Shown here one piece after another: positions 41,224 through 50,208 of a stretch of DNA of 50,651 bases. Below the pieces are notes generated by a model. It had not been told where the DNA came from. It ran no database searches and worked only from the letters and a program-made list of their open reading frames with translations. Source of the stretch: CAYJFX01 sp964370315 (GTDB lineage Bacteria; Spirochaetota; Spirochaetia; Treponematales; Treponemataceae). A program made the translations under genes and the position numbers. Position 1 is the stretch's first letter; the number at the start of each line of letters is the position of its first letter. The DNA is taken from assembly GCA_964370315.1 (NCBI GenBank), contig CAYJIS010000009.1:1-50651 (forward strand), in the 5' to 3' direction.

Positions 41224-43572
41224 ATGAATAGAAGACTAATAACCTCAGCACTACCCTATGTAAATAATATTCCGCACTTAGGGAATTTAATTCAAGTATT
41301 ATCAGCAGACGTGTTTGCACGCTTTTGTAGAAGTCGTGGCTATGACACGATGTATATTTGTGGTACCGATGAATACGGAACAGCTACTGAAACAAAGGCA
41401 ATTGAAGAAGGTAAAACCCCAAAAGAACTTTGCGATTACTACAATGCCATTCACAAAGATATCTATGAATGGTTTAACATTAACTTTGACCACTTTGGAA
41501 GAACTTCAGACCCAGAACAAACAACAATTGTGCAAGAAATGTTTAAATCACTTGATGAAAGAGGTTTTGTAAAAGAGCAAACAATTGAACAGCTATTTTG
41601 TTCAAGTTGTGATCGATTTTTAGCAGACCGGTACGTACGAGGTATATGCCCTCACTGTAACTATGATGATGCGCGAGGTGACCAATGTGAGTCTTGCGGT
41701 AAACTATTAGAACCTACTGAACTAAAAGAGCCCAGATGTTTAACTTGTTCAGAAACTCCTGTACTAAAATCTACAAAACATTTATATATAGATTTACCTG
41801 GAATTCAAAAAGAATATGCTCCCTGGATGAATGATACAAGCGAAAAGGGACGATGGGCTAAAAATGCTGTTCAAATGACTAAAAGCTGGATTAGAGACGG
41901 TTTACACGAAAGAGCTATTACTCGCGACTTAAAATGGGGAATTCCAGTACCAAAAGAAGGTTTTGAAAAGAAAGTATTTTATGTATGGTTTGATGCTCCA
42001 ATTGGATATATTTCAATTACGCATGCTCTTACAAACCGTATGCAAGAAAAAGCAGACAAGGGTGAAATAAGTCAAATTGAAGTTCCAGATTGGAAATCGT
42101 GGTGGATTCCATCAGAATCAAGCGACGAAAATGCAAAGCATCCTGTTGATTTATTTCAATTTATTGGTAAAGATAATATTCCATTTCACACTGTTATTTT
42201 TCCTTCAACACTAATTGGAAGTGGAAAAGATTGGACAAAATTATACCATATGAGTAGTTCAGAATACTTAAACTATGAAGGTGGAAAATTTAGTAAATCA
42301 AAAGGTGTTGGTGTATTTGGAAGTGACGCTAAAGAATCTGGGATTTCTGCAGATGCATGGCGTTTTTATATATTTTACAATAGACCAGAAAAACAAGATA
42401 CACAGTTTACGTGGTCTGACTTTCAAGTGAAACTTAACTCAGAATTAATTGGAAATCTCGGCAATCTTGTAAACAGAACAACTACATTTGTAAGTAGATA
42501 CTATGATGGAATTATCCCACAGGGAATATCAAATAATGAACTATGGGAAAATATCTTAGAGAGAGAAAAAAAAGTTACAGAGTATTTTGAATGGGCGAAC
42601 CTAAAAGATGCAATGCATGAAATTTTAGCAATATCTGATATAGCAAATAAGGCCTTTCAAGATGGTGAGCCATGGAAGACTCGCAATGAAAATCCAGAGG
42701 CAGCAGCAAGTTTGATTAGGGACCTTTGTTATGTTATTAAAGATCTAATGATAATGGTACACCCATTCATTCCTCAGTATGCAGAAAAAGTCTTGGGATT
42801 TTTTGCTAAATCAGGCTGTATTTCAAAGATTGGAGTACGTAATAATGATAATGCGCTACTTTGGGATAATCTTGGTACATTAGAAGGTCTTGAAAGAGTA
42901 GACAATGCTGAAATCGTATTTACACCCTTAGACAATAAGGCTATTGATACATATCGTGCACGTTATAGTGGAACGCAAGCAGAAAGAAAAGAAGCTAAAG
43001 AAAACAGTGGAAAAAATCAAGATAAGAAAAAAGAAAAAAAATCTGCTCCAGAAATTGTTATGGCAGAAAACCCAGTAGAACATTTTAATAAACATATTAG
43101 CTTAAAGGTTGCTACAATTAAAACAGTGGAAAAACACCCAGAAGCTGATAAATTATACATTGAAACTCTCGATGATGGAACTGGTACAACTCGTACTATT
43201 CTTTCAGGCCTAGTACCATATTTAAAAGAGGAAGAGCTTTTAGGTAAGAATGTTATAATTGCTTTTAACTTAGCCCCAAGAAAAATGAGGGGGATTGAAA
43301 GTCACGGCATGCTTTTAGCAGCTGACTATAAAGATGATGATGGGAAAGATTGTGTGGAGCCATTAACCTGTGATTGGGCAAAGCCTGGCAGTTTAATTAC
43401 ACTTGAAGGAAGCGAAGATTCAATCGATAAACCAGAACTGATCGGTGCTGAAGTTTTTTTTGCAGTAGAAATAAAAGTAGTTGATAGGAAAGTACAAATT
43501 GCAGGTAAAAACCTTATGGTTGAAGGAAAAGCTTTATCTACTGAAAAAACAATCAATGGAAGTGTCCATTAA
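41224..43572 (+). CDS. metG: Methionyl-tRNA synthetase
   Basis: Class I synthetase that charges tRNA-Met. It starts with MNRRLITSALPYVNNIPHLG (HIGH-type signature). The Zn-binding insert has four CxxC motifs (CSSC, CPHC, CESC, CLTC), and KMSKS appears as KFSKSKG. After the anticodon domain and a Lys-rich linker there is a C-terminal EMAP-II/Trbp111-like tRNA-binding domain (HISLKVATIKTVEKHPEADK, APRKMRGIESHGMLLA). Starting at 41224 the protein has 782 residues. An extra 12 codons are open upstream but lie in the promoter. Confidence 0.97.
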   Translation: MNRRLITSALPYVNNIPHLGNLIQVLSADVFARFCRSRGYDTMYICGTDEYGTATETKAIEEGKTPKELCDYYNAIHKDIYEWFNINFDHFGRTSDPEQTTIVQEMFKSLDERGFVKEQTIEQLFCSSCDRFLADRYVRGICPHCNYDDARGDQCESCGKLLEPTELKEPRCLTCSETPVLKSTKHLYIDLPGIQKEYAPWMNDTSEKGRWAKNAVQMTKSWIRDGLHERAITRDLKWGIPVPKEGFEKKVFYVWFDAPIGYISITHALTNRMQEKADKGEISQIEVPDWKSWWIPSESSDENAKHPVDLFQFIGKDNIPFHTVIFPSTLIGSGKDWTKLYHMSSSEYLNYEGGKFSKSKGVGVFGSDAKESGISADAWRFYIFYNRPEKQDTQFTWSDFQVKLNSELIGNLGNLVNRTTTFVSRYYDGIIPQGISNNELWENILEREKKVTEYFEWANLKDAMHEILAISDIANKAFQDGEPWKTRNENPEAAASLIRDLCYVIKDLMIMVHPFIPQYAEKVLGFFAKSGCISKIGVRNNDNALLWDNLGTLEGLERVDNAEIVFTPLDNKAIDTYRARYSGTQAERKEAKENSGKNQDKKKEKKSAPEIVMAENPVEHFNKHISLKVATIKTVEKHPEADKLYIETLDDGTGTTRTILSGLVPYLKEEELLGKNVIIAFNLAPRKMRGIESHGMLLAADYKDDDGKDCVEPLTCDWAKPGSLITLEGSEDSIDKPELIGAEVFFAVEIKVVDRKVQIAGKNLMVEGKALSTEKTINGSVH

Positions 43573-43637
43573 GTTGTTACTTGATAATATAAAAGGGCTG
43601 ACTAAAAAGTATAACAACTTGATAGACAGCCTTTTTT
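43571..43637 (+). terminator. Terminator with two interleaved stems (possible pseudoknot)
   Basis: AAAGGGCTG (43592-43600) pairs with CAGCCTTTT followed by more T (43627-43637), a terminator-like stem with a large loop. AAGTTGTTACTT (43571-43582) pairs with AAGTATAACAACTT (43607-43620). The two stems interleave, so they are either mutually exclusive or form a pseudoknot. It follows metG and precedes a convergent gene. Confidence 0.6.
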
Positions 43638-43660
43638 AATTTAAATAGAATAGATTAATA

Positions 43661-44458
43661 TTATCTATGAGCGTAAACACGTACAGCCGTACTAATGGCA
43701 GTATGCATACCTCGCGCGCACATTTCATTAATAAAAGTTTCAGCCTCGTGTTCAAACCCTGGAATAGGAGAAGTACAATCTGTAAGCAATGTCATTTTAG
43801 ACAAAGGTATGTGAACAGATAAATCTCTTATAGTATTAGCAACACAGTGGCTTAATGCTTCACCTGCTATAAAAATTTCATTTTGATCTTTTAATTTATT
43901 AATAAAGTCGTAATTTGTACAAGTTGTAGGATCACGATCATCTGGAACCTCAGCTTGAACACAGCTATAGTGTTCAGTATTTGCATTGGTAGATTTATTT
44001 ACGAACGTAATATTATGACCATACTCACTAACTTGCCAAGACTGGACTGCATCCCAAATATTCTTTTCAATGGCCATCCCTTCTGAGCCTATTAAGCAAT
44101 GAGGTGGCCATAATGTGAGAGTATAGCGTCCTCTAACTTGTAATGATTCTAAGTAAAAGTTTATATAATTATTAAGCGACTCATCTTTTGGTCGTATTTT
44201 GCCTCTCAAAAAATCATCGTACGTTATCTGAGTGTAGGTTTTAGGTGTGGAACCATTGTCTGTAACCCAATATGCAGGATGTGATATATGATAGTATGGA
44301 TGAGAATCTATTGTTACAAACATAGATTGAAAAGAATCTTTGTTATTTTGTATAAAATTTGCCAAGCAAATACAGTCTTCTTGAGCTCCTTTTACGTAAA
44401 GAGCACCATTGGGATGACAAAAATCGTTTTGGGGGTCAATAATTAATAAAGTACTCAT
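43661..44458 (-). CDS. Nicotinamidase-like isochorismatase-fold hydrolase
   Basis: Cysteine hydrolase of the PncA group that deamidates nicotinamide or similar amides. The catalytic Asp is in LLIIDPQNDFCHP (D8), the metal-binding DSHPYYHISHP follows, then TLWPPHCLIGSEG and the nucleophile in AGEALSHCVANT. A region of about 50 residues between these motifs makes it longer (265) than simple PncA. The frame is open to 44473, but MSTLLIID at 44458 follows a consensus promoter. NAD salvage is the likely role; substrate is inferred. Confidence 0.88.
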   Translation of the reverse strand: MSTLLIIDPQNDFCHPNGALYVKGAQEDCICLANFIQNNKDSFQSMFVTIDSHPYYHISHPAYWVTDNGSTPKTYTQITYDDFLRGKIRPKDESLNNYINFYLESLQVRGRYTLTLWPPHCLIGSEGMAIEKNIWDAVQSWQVSEYGHNITFVNKSTNANTEHYSCVQAEVPDDRDPTTCTNYDFINKLKDQNEIFIAGEALSHCVANTIRDLSVHIPLSKMTLLTDCTSPIPGFEHEAETFINEMCARGMHTAISTAVRVYAHR

Positions 44459-44463
44459 ATACA

Positions 44464-44492
44464 ATAATAGCACATGAGTTTTAAGTTGTCAA
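44464..44492 (-). promoter_or_regulatory. Consensus promoter of the nicotinamidase-like gene, predicted leaderless
   Basis: On the minus strand perfect TTGACA (44487-44492), a 17-bp spacer and TATTAT (44464-44469) precede the ATG by only 5 nt. This is the clearest case of the leaderless layout in the window. Confidence 0.7.
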
Positions 44493-44589
44493 GTTAAATA
44501 GATAAAAAAAACTTTATTTATTAAACAGCACGCTTTATTTTTTTTATAGTAGTCGATTAAAAAAAAAACACAATTATAATTTGTTGTGT

Positions 44590-44595
44590 TATAAT
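44590..44595 (+). promoter_or_regulatory. Extended -10 promoter of the antiporter operon, predicted leaderless
   Basis: TGTTATAAT (44587-44595) is an extended -10 with the TG dinucleotide. The ATG of the first antiporter gene begins 7 nt later without a Shine-Dalgarno. No good -35 is seen, as is usual for extended -10 promoters. Confidence 0.5.
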
Positions 44596-44602
44596 ATTAT
44601 AC

Positions 44603-45073
44603 ATGTACAAAGTGAATAAAAAAATACGACTCTTTTTATATTATATTGTTCTCTTTTTTTTCATATCATTAGTATTAGCAGGTAATACTAGCTCTACAGC
44701 ATTAATTTTATGCAGCATAATAAGCCTTTTTTCATCTGTGTTTTCGATAATTAGCTTTCGTTTTTCTGGGAGCTTTAATAATAACATATTTAAAATTATT
44801 CTTTTTATACTAGTGCTAATAAAATCTATATACATAAGTACGTTTAAAACATTATGGCTTTTTATAAAGCTTTCTGGAAAAATTCCAACGAGTATTGAAA
44901 AGCTTCCCATTGAAACGAGCAAAGGCCTGTTTCGTCTTTTTATATGTCAAGCAATAACCCTATCACCAGGCACAGTTTCAATAAAAAGCAAAGCTGGATC
45001 AATTAACGTTTTAAAAATTAAAACAGACCCCCTTGATTCATGTAAACAATTTGACAAAGCACTGAGGAGTTAG
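44603..45073 (+). CDS. mnhE: Mrp/Mnh antiporter subunit E
   Basis: Small membrane subunit of the multi-subunit Na+/H+ antiporter. It has two to three N-terminal membrane segments, then LFRLFICQAITLSPGTVSI and the cytoplasmic tail with DSCKQFDKALRS, characteristic of MrpE. Length (156) is typical. It opens a seven-gene operon in the order E-F-G-B'-B-C-D. F follows 2 bp later. Confidence 0.92.
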   Translation: MYKVNKKIRLFLYYIVLFFFISLVLAGNTSSTALILCSIISLFSSVFSIISFRFSGSFNNNIFKIILFILVLIKSIYISTFKTLWLFIKLSGKIPTSIEKLPIETSKGLFRLFICQAITLSPGTVSIKSKAGSINVLKIKTDPLDSCKQFDKALRS

Positions 45074-45075
45074 AT

Positions 45076-45333
45076 ATGTTCACCACAATATTATTCATTA
45101 TTATTACTCTTACCTTTATTGTATTAATTAGTTCAATTTTAAAAGGACCTACCCTATGGGATAGAGTATTGGCATCAAATTTGTGCTGTTCAATAACTAC
45201 AATAGCTATCATTCTGTATGCACTCGTTACAGATATTGATTATTATGTTGATGTTGCCCTTGTTTTCGTTTTGGTAGGTTTTGTTGGTATACAGTTTTAT
45301 TCTGTTTTTATTTCAAGATTTGGAAAGCTTTAA
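45076..45333 (+). CDS. mnhF: Mrp/Mnh antiporter subunit F
   Basis: This 85-residue protein has three membrane segments. SSILKGPTLWDRVLASNL is the MrpF signature, with DIDYYVDVALVFVLVGFVG farther on. In known complexes F supports ion transport at the E/G interface. The next gene starts 1 bp after its stop. Confidence 0.93.
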   Translation: MFTTILFIIITLTFIVLISSILKGPTLWDRVLASNLCCSITTIAIILYALVTDIDYYVDVALVFVLVGFVGIQFYSVFISRFGKL

Positions 45334-45334
45334 C

Positions 45335-45625
45335 ATGGAAATAATTGGTAATATTTGTATGTTTATTGGCCTTTTACTTTGTTTAATAGGCAGTATTTGT
45401 ATTCTTCTCACAAAAAACTTTAAGCAAAAACTATTACTTTGTTCAATAATTGATAGCTGTGGTTTATTAACTTTTTCGCTTGGAGTTATATTTCATAATG
45501 GAATTTCATTTATGAGTTTTAAAGTAATTTTAGTGTTATTTATTGCTATCGTAATGTTTCCAATAACTTCAAATAAAATTGCATACAGTGCTTTTTATAA
45601 TAAGATACGTGAAGAAGGAGAATAA
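45335..45625 (+). CDS. mnhG: Mrp/Mnh antiporter subunit G
   Basis: Three-segment membrane protein of 96 residues. The ATG at 45335 directly follows the mnhF stop; an open stretch from 45281 overlaps mnhF and is rejected. ICMFIGLLLCLIGSICILLT and VILVLFIAIVMFPITSNKIA follow the MrpG pattern, but the usual FYxRLHAP-like segment is altered to FKQKLLLCSIIDSCG. The stop overlaps the next start (TAATG). Order in the operon supports the call. Confidence 0.83.
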   Translation: MEIIGNICMFIGLLLCLIGSICILLTKNFKQKLLLCSIIDSCGLLTFSLGVIFHNGISFMSFKVILVLFIAIVMFPITSNKIAYSAFYNKIREEGE

Positions 45626-46140
45626 TGAACTACTTATATAATACTTTACTCATACTTTTAATTGTCTTATCATGTGTCATAATTTTTACACATAAATTGC
45701 GAATTGCAATTATTTTATCTGGAACTTGCTCAATGTTTGCCGCCCTTGTGTATTTATTTTTAGCAGCTCCTGATGTTGCACTTGCTGAAGTTATCATAGG
45801 TAGTACACTTTCTACAATTATCTTACTCGCTGGAATACAAAAATACAGAGTGTGCACCGTATGTGCTTTACCATCTGACACTAAAACGGAAAATAAACTT
45901 TGGACAAGTATAAATAGGTGTGCAGCTAAAAAAGAACTTGAAGCTAACTTGGTACATGTTAAAACACAAAAAGAATTAAATGATCATTTTTATGATATTG
46001 CCTATGAAGTAACAAAAGACAATATAATTCTCTATGCAGAAGAAGATTCATACTTTATACAAGATGTCTATAGTGATTTAATAACTATTTTTCCCAATAC
46101 AGCGATTAGCATAGTTAAACCAATTGCAAGGAATATTTAA
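45625..46140 (+). CDS. MbhD/DUF4040-like antiporter subunit with extra C-terminal domain
   Basis: The N-terminal 75 residues have three membrane segments with FLAAPDVALAEVIIGSTLST, the DUF4040 signature found in MbhD and in the C-terminal part of MrpA. Residues of about 90-171 form a soluble extra domain (ELNDHFYDIAYEVTKDNIIL, then IFPNTAISIVKP) that I do not recognise. Stand-alone MbhD-like genes are typical of the archaeal Mbh/Mbx layout rather than of bacterial Mrp. The next gene starts 2 bp later. Confidence 0.85.
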   Translation: MNYLYNTLLILLIVLSCVIIFTHKLRIAIILSGTCSMFAALVYLFLAAPDVALAEVIIGSTLSTIILLAGIQKYRVCTVCALPSDTKTENKLWTSINRCAAKKELEANLVHVKTQKELNDHFYDIAYEVTKDNIILYAEEDSYFIQDVYSDLITIFPNTAISIVKPIARNI

Positions 46141-46142
46141 CA

Positions 46143-46835
46143 ATGAGAAAAGTATTATTATTTGTATTATTACTTAGCATCTTCATACTTGTAGTATATG
46201 CTACTACTTTAACAAAGAATTACGAAGGAACTGGTCTTATGGATTTAGTTTTAACACATTATAAAAACACTGCTGCTCTAAATGCCGTTACAGCAGTCTA
46301 TCTTGATTTTAGAGTCTTTGATACTCTTTTTGAAACATTTTTATTACTATCAGCCACGTTAGGATTAAGTCAATTTTTACGATTGGAACAAACAGAGAGA
46401 ATACACATTGAGGCTGAAATTAATGATGACTACAGGCCTTCAATTATTGCATCTGGAGCCTTGCACCTTATGATGCCATTATTTTTAATTTTTGGCATAA
46501 GCATAACGGCATTTGGACCTAATTCACCTGGTGGAGGTTTTCAAGGTGGTGCTATTTTAGCTGTTTTAGTTATGTCATTATACCTAACAGATCGAAGAAT
46601 AAACATACCTATTTTGCTTTTAACTTCACTTGAAAAAATTATTTTTATACTGTTTCTTAGCTTAGTGGCATTATATTTTCTTTTCTATTCCAATACAAGT
46701 TATTTACAGAGGTTTGTATACATGGTTCTTAGTAATGTTTTAATTTCACTAAAAGTATTTATGGGCTTAATTATAATTTTTTTGAGATTAATTGGACAAA
46801 GTCAGCACAGAACACTCGGGGGAAACTATGAATAA
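46143..46835 (+). CDS. Fused MbhE-MnhB-like antiporter subunit
   Basis: The N-terminal 85 residues resemble MbhE (two segments with TAVYLDFRVFDTLFETFLLL). The C-terminal 130 residues are the MnhB/MrpB domain with the signature FGPNSPGGGFQGGAILAVLV. In archaeal Mbh clusters these are separate genes (MbhE, MbhF); here they form one 230-residue protein. It overlaps mnhC by 8 bp. Both parts seem intact. Confidence 0.87.
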   Translation: MRKVLLFVLLLSIFILVVYATTLTKNYEGTGLMDLVLTHYKNTAALNAVTAVYLDFRVFDTLFETFLLLSATLGLSQFLRLEQTERIHIEAEINDDYRPSIIASGALHLMMPLFLIFGISITAFGPNSPGGGFQGGAILAVLVMSLYLTDRRINIPILLLTSLEKIIFILFLSLVALYFLFYSNTSYLQRFVYMVLSNVLISLKVFMGLIIIFLRLIGQSQHRTLGGNYE

Positions 46836-47172
46836 CACTGAAATATGTGCCCTTGCGCTGTTTTTTATTGGTTTATTTGGTTTAATTGCAAGACGTAATA
46901 TAATAAAAACAATAATATCTATTTCAATAATGGAAATCGGTGTAATATTATTCTTTTTATCAATTAACAATACTCTTGGAACACAGCCTCCCATTGGAGA
47001 GAACTTAAGTAATGTTGCAGACCCAATTCCACAGGCTCTTATGATTACAGCTATTGTAGTGGGTATAGCTGTTACAGCAGTTGCTATGTCGATGTTTATA
47101 GGTTTGTATCATAAGTATGGTACTACTAACTGGAAAAAGGCATTACAAGCAAGAAAAAGAGAGGAAGGTTAA
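46828..47172 (+). CDS. mnhC: Mrp/Mnh antiporter subunit C (NuoK-like)
   Basis: NuoK-related subunit with three membrane segments. The ATG at 46828 follows GGGGGAAACT and is preferred to the open frame from 46792. Motifs are RRNIIKTIISISIMEIGVIL, with the conserved membrane Glu, and ADPIPQALMITAIVVGIAVT, the family signature. Length (114) is normal. mnhD starts directly after its stop with a GTG. Confidence 0.93.
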   Translation: MNNTEICALALFFIGLFGLIARRNIIKTIISISIMEIGVILFFLSINNTLGTQPPIGENLSNVADPIPQALMITAIVVGIAVTAVAMSMFIGLYHKYGTTNWKKALQARKREEG

Positions 47173-48765
47173 GTGATTTTAGCATTATTACTATTTATAC
47201 CTATACCTATAGCACTTCTTACATATCTACTTGATACAAAAATTACGAGAATAATTGCAGGTTTACTACAGGGATGTATCTTTACGACTACTTTATATCT
47301 CTTTTTATTTGTACGTAACAATTATGATATTGTATTTTATGCTGGATCAATTAATAGTTTAAGTATTCCCTTAATACTCAATGAACTCTCCTCTGTATTT
47401 ATACTATTAGCATCTTTTATTTTTACAGTATCGTTTTTATATACTTTAACACGAGAAACAACACATGGGCTTTTTGTATTTTTACTCTTTTCTCTACAAG
47501 CACTTATTTTTACTGCTATTTTATCAGATGATTTATTTAATATTTACTTAGTACTAGAAATTAGCTCTATCTTATGTTCGATGCTTATTTTGTACAATAG
47601 AACATCACGATCTTTATATGATGGAATGGTATATCTTTTAACAAACATGGTAGGTATGCTATTTTTTCTAATGGGTATAGGGTATATATATAAAATTTTT
47701 GGTGAATTAAATCTTTCTTCACTTGTAATTCTTGTTTCATCATTTGAAGATAAAAAAGCATTAGCACTACCCTATGCATTTTTATTAACAGGGGTCACTT
47801 TAAAGTGTGCATTCTTACCACTCTACAGTTGGCTGCCAAAAGCACATGGAACCCCTGGAGCTCCGGCTGTGGTTTCGGCTATTTTATCTGGTTTATATGT
47901 TAAATGTGGACTATTTCTCTTTATTAGACTTCGTGTTTTGTTTTTACCTATAATAAATACTGATTCATTTTTTTTAATTATAGGGTTTGCAACTGGTTTA
48001 ATAGGTATAATTCTAGCATTATCACAAACAGATATAAAACTTATTCTTGCCTACCATACAATATCTCAGCTTGGACTTATCTTGATAGGTATAAGTTTAG
48101 CTAATGAGTATGCCCTTAGTGGTGCAATACTACACATAGTAAATCATGCTTTTTTTAAATCCCTTTTATTCTTATGTGCAGGAATTCTGATTAAACAATA
48201 TGGAACCAGAAATGTTTATGAGATTAGAGGTGTAATGAAAAACATGAGTACTGTTGGTATAGCATTACTAGTTGGTATTTTGGGGATTACTGGGGCACCT
48301 TTTTTTAATGGAAGTATATCAAAATATTTCATTCAAGCTGGAGGAAGTGAATTAATTGCTCAAACTCTCATAATAATAATTAACCTAGGAACAACATTAT
48401 CCTTTGTTAAATTTGGAACAATGCTTTTTGGAAATACTACTAAGAATAATTTTCACAAAAACGATGTGCCGGCTGTAATTGCATTAATGATATTAGCAAC
48501 TTCTTGTTTACTAAGTGGAATTTTTGGGCAAGAGTTTATGTATATTACGTTAGGATATTCGTATAAAATTGATTCTATAAGCTATTTCTATAAAGCAATA
48601 CAATGGTTTTCAACAGTTATAGTAGCTATACTCATATACATGTTTTTCATATCAAAGAGTGCATTTTTTCATAAAGCTCATAATCCTGAAATTGAATTTG
48701 GAACAATGAATTTATTAACCGTAGTATTTTTTGCGGTTCTATTAACGTACGTTTTGCTGTTCTAA
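47173..48765 (+). CDS. mnhD: Mrp/Mnh antiporter subunit D (NuoL/M/N-like)
   Basis: Proton-translocating subunit of 530 residues with about 14 membrane segments. Conserved features are the helix-5 Glu in YLVLEISSILCS, the helix-7 Lys in TGVTLKCAFLPLYSWLPKAH, AHGTPGAPAVVSAILSGLY and LAYHTISQLGLI. The start is GTG, with GAGGAAGG just upstream. It is the only large antiporter-like subunit in the operon; no MrpA follows. The gene is the operon's last, 117 bp before the next gene. Confidence 0.94.
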   Translation: MILALLLFIPIPIALLTYLLDTKITRIIAGLLQGCIFTTTLYLFLFVRNNYDIVFYAGSINSLSIPLILNELSSVFILLASFIFTVSFLYTLTRETTHGLFVFLLFSLQALIFTAILSDDLFNIYLVLEISSILCSMLILYNRTSRSLYDGMVYLLTNMVGMLFFLMGIGYIYKIFGELNLSSLVILVSSFEDKKALALPYAFLLTGVTLKCAFLPLYSWLPKAHGTPGAPAVVSAILSGLYVKCGLFLFIRLRVLFLPIINTDSFFLIIGFATGLIGIILALSQTDIKLILAYHTISQLGLILIGISLANEYALSGAILHIVNHAFFKSLLFLCAGILIKQYGTRNVYEIRGVMKNMSTVGIALLVGILGITGAPFFNGSISKYFIQAGGSELIAQTLIIIINLGTTLSFVKFGTMLFGNTTKNNFHKNDVPAVIALMILATSCLLSGIFGQEFMYITLGYSYKIDSISYFYKAIQWFSTVIVAILIYMFFISKSAFFHKAHNPEIEFGTMNLLTVVFFAVLLTYVLLF

Positions 48766-48882
48766 AAAACTAACACATCTTTAACAGCTACATGAAGAGA
48801 ATTAAATATATAAAAAATATATCAGTGCAATATAAGTAGTTGCATATAAATGTTTCTAAAATAATTAATAAGGAAGTAAAAA

Positions 48883-50118
48883 ATGTTTAAACTTACTAAA
48901 CTCGAAAAATCTTGGGTAAAGTACGATGTAGGAAATTCTGCTTTTATATTACTTATAACGGCCATTATTCCAATTTATTTTAACTATCTAGCAACTGAAG
49001 GTGGATTAACGTCTGTACAATATCTTGCCTATTGGAGTTTTGCTTCATCAATTGTGACTGGAGTCGTTGCAATTACAGGACCCATGCTAGGGGCAGTCTC
49101 AGATAGGAAAGATATGAAAATTAAGCTGTTTTTTATCTGTGTTCTTTTTGGTGTTATTTCTGGCATCTTGATGGGTTTTATGCCCACATGGCTATCTTTT
49201 TTAATTTTATTTATTATTGCAAAGTCAGCTTGTCAATTAAGTTTTATATTTAGTGATTCAATGTTACTAGATGTTACTAACTCTGATAGAATGGATATAG
49301 TATCCTCCTATGGATATGCTTATGGTTATGTTGGAAGCTGTGTTCCCTTTATTGTTGGATTAGGATTAATTTTATTTGGTGAACGATTTGGTATCGGGAT
49401 GGTTCAAGCCATACAAATAGCGATAATTATTCACATGCTTTGGTGGCTGCTTTTTTCACTTCCTCTTTTTAAGTCATATAAGCAAAAATCCTTTATTCAA
49501 AATGATAAAAATCCATTTATTAACGGCTTTGTCGAATTACGTGAAACACTTAATAGTGTTCTAAAAGATAAACGTCTGTTATTATTTTTACTTGCATTCT
49601 TTTTCTACATAGATGGAGTATACACCGTTATTTCAATGTCCACGGCATATGGTGAAGCTTTAGGGTTAGATTCAAACCAATTGATTATAGCACTCTTGGT
49701 TACGCAATTAATTGCATTTCCCGCGGCAATTATTTTAGGACGTATTACGTCAAAAATAAACCCAGAAAGTATTCTTACTCTTTGTATTGTTGCATACCTC
49801 GGTATAGCCATCTATGCAATAGGTCTTGATACTACAACCGAATTTTGGATTTTAGCTATTTGTGTTGGTCTTTTCCAAGGCACCATTCAAGCCCTCTCAC
49901 GATCCTATTTTGCTAAAATAATACCTGCAGAAGACTCAGGCAAGTACTTTAGCTTTATGGATATTTGCGGTAAAGGTGCCTCATTTTTAGGTACTTTTAC
50001 TATTGGTATAGTGACTATGCTTACTGGAAAAGAACAGCTCGGTGTTGCAGTAATTTCAATTTTCTTTATTATTGGACTTGTTTTATTTAGAATAATGGTA
50101 CGAGTTGGAAAAAAGTAA
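48883..50118 (+). CDS. MFS transporter, UMF1/Atg22-like
   Basis: Twelve-segment major facilitator of 411 residues. LEKSWVKYDVGNSAFILLIT at the N-terminus, GPMLGAVSDRKDMKIK (MFS loop 2-3 motif), SYGYAYGYVGSCVPF and GLFQGTIQALSRSYFAKIIP are typical of the UMF1 group related to fungal Atg22. Relatives are suspected amino-acid or sugar exporters. AAGGAAG precedes the ATG. It is a single gene, and the substrate is unknown. Confidence 0.9.
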   Translation: MFKLTKLEKSWVKYDVGNSAFILLITAIIPIYFNYLATEGGLTSVQYLAYWSFASSIVTGVVAITGPMLGAVSDRKDMKIKLFFICVLFGVISGILMGFMPTWLSFLILFIIAKSACQLSFIFSDSMLLDVTNSDRMDIVSSYGYAYGYVGSCVPFIVGLGLILFGERFGIGMVQAIQIAIIIHMLWWLLFSLPLFKSYKQKSFIQNDKNPFINGFVELRETLNSVLKDKRLLLFLLAFFFYIDGVYTVISMSTAYGEALGLDSNQLIIALLVTQLIAFPAAIILGRITSKINPESILTLCIVAYLGIAIYAIGLDTTTEFWILAICVGLFQGTIQALSRSYFAKIIPAEDSGKYFSFMDICGKGASFLGTFTIGIVTMLTGKEQLGVAVISIFFIIGLVLFRIMVRVGKK

Positions 50119-50191
50119 GGATGTAAATTTTATAAGGGGGAAGTCTCCCCCTCGGCAAAGCTAGAGGCTAAACTCCCCTTCTACATCCTAA
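50116..50191. repeat. Palindromic intergenic element with internal G/C hairpin
   Basis: AGGATGTA (50118-50125) is inverted at 50182-50189. Inside, AGGGGG (50135-50140) pairs with CCCCCT (50147-50152) around a 6-nt loop. It begins at the stop codon of the transporter gene and may end transcription, although there is no clear T-run. GC content is much higher than in the flanking gene. Confidence 0.55.
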
Positions 50192-50208
50192 CAACTAGTA
50201 ATTATACC

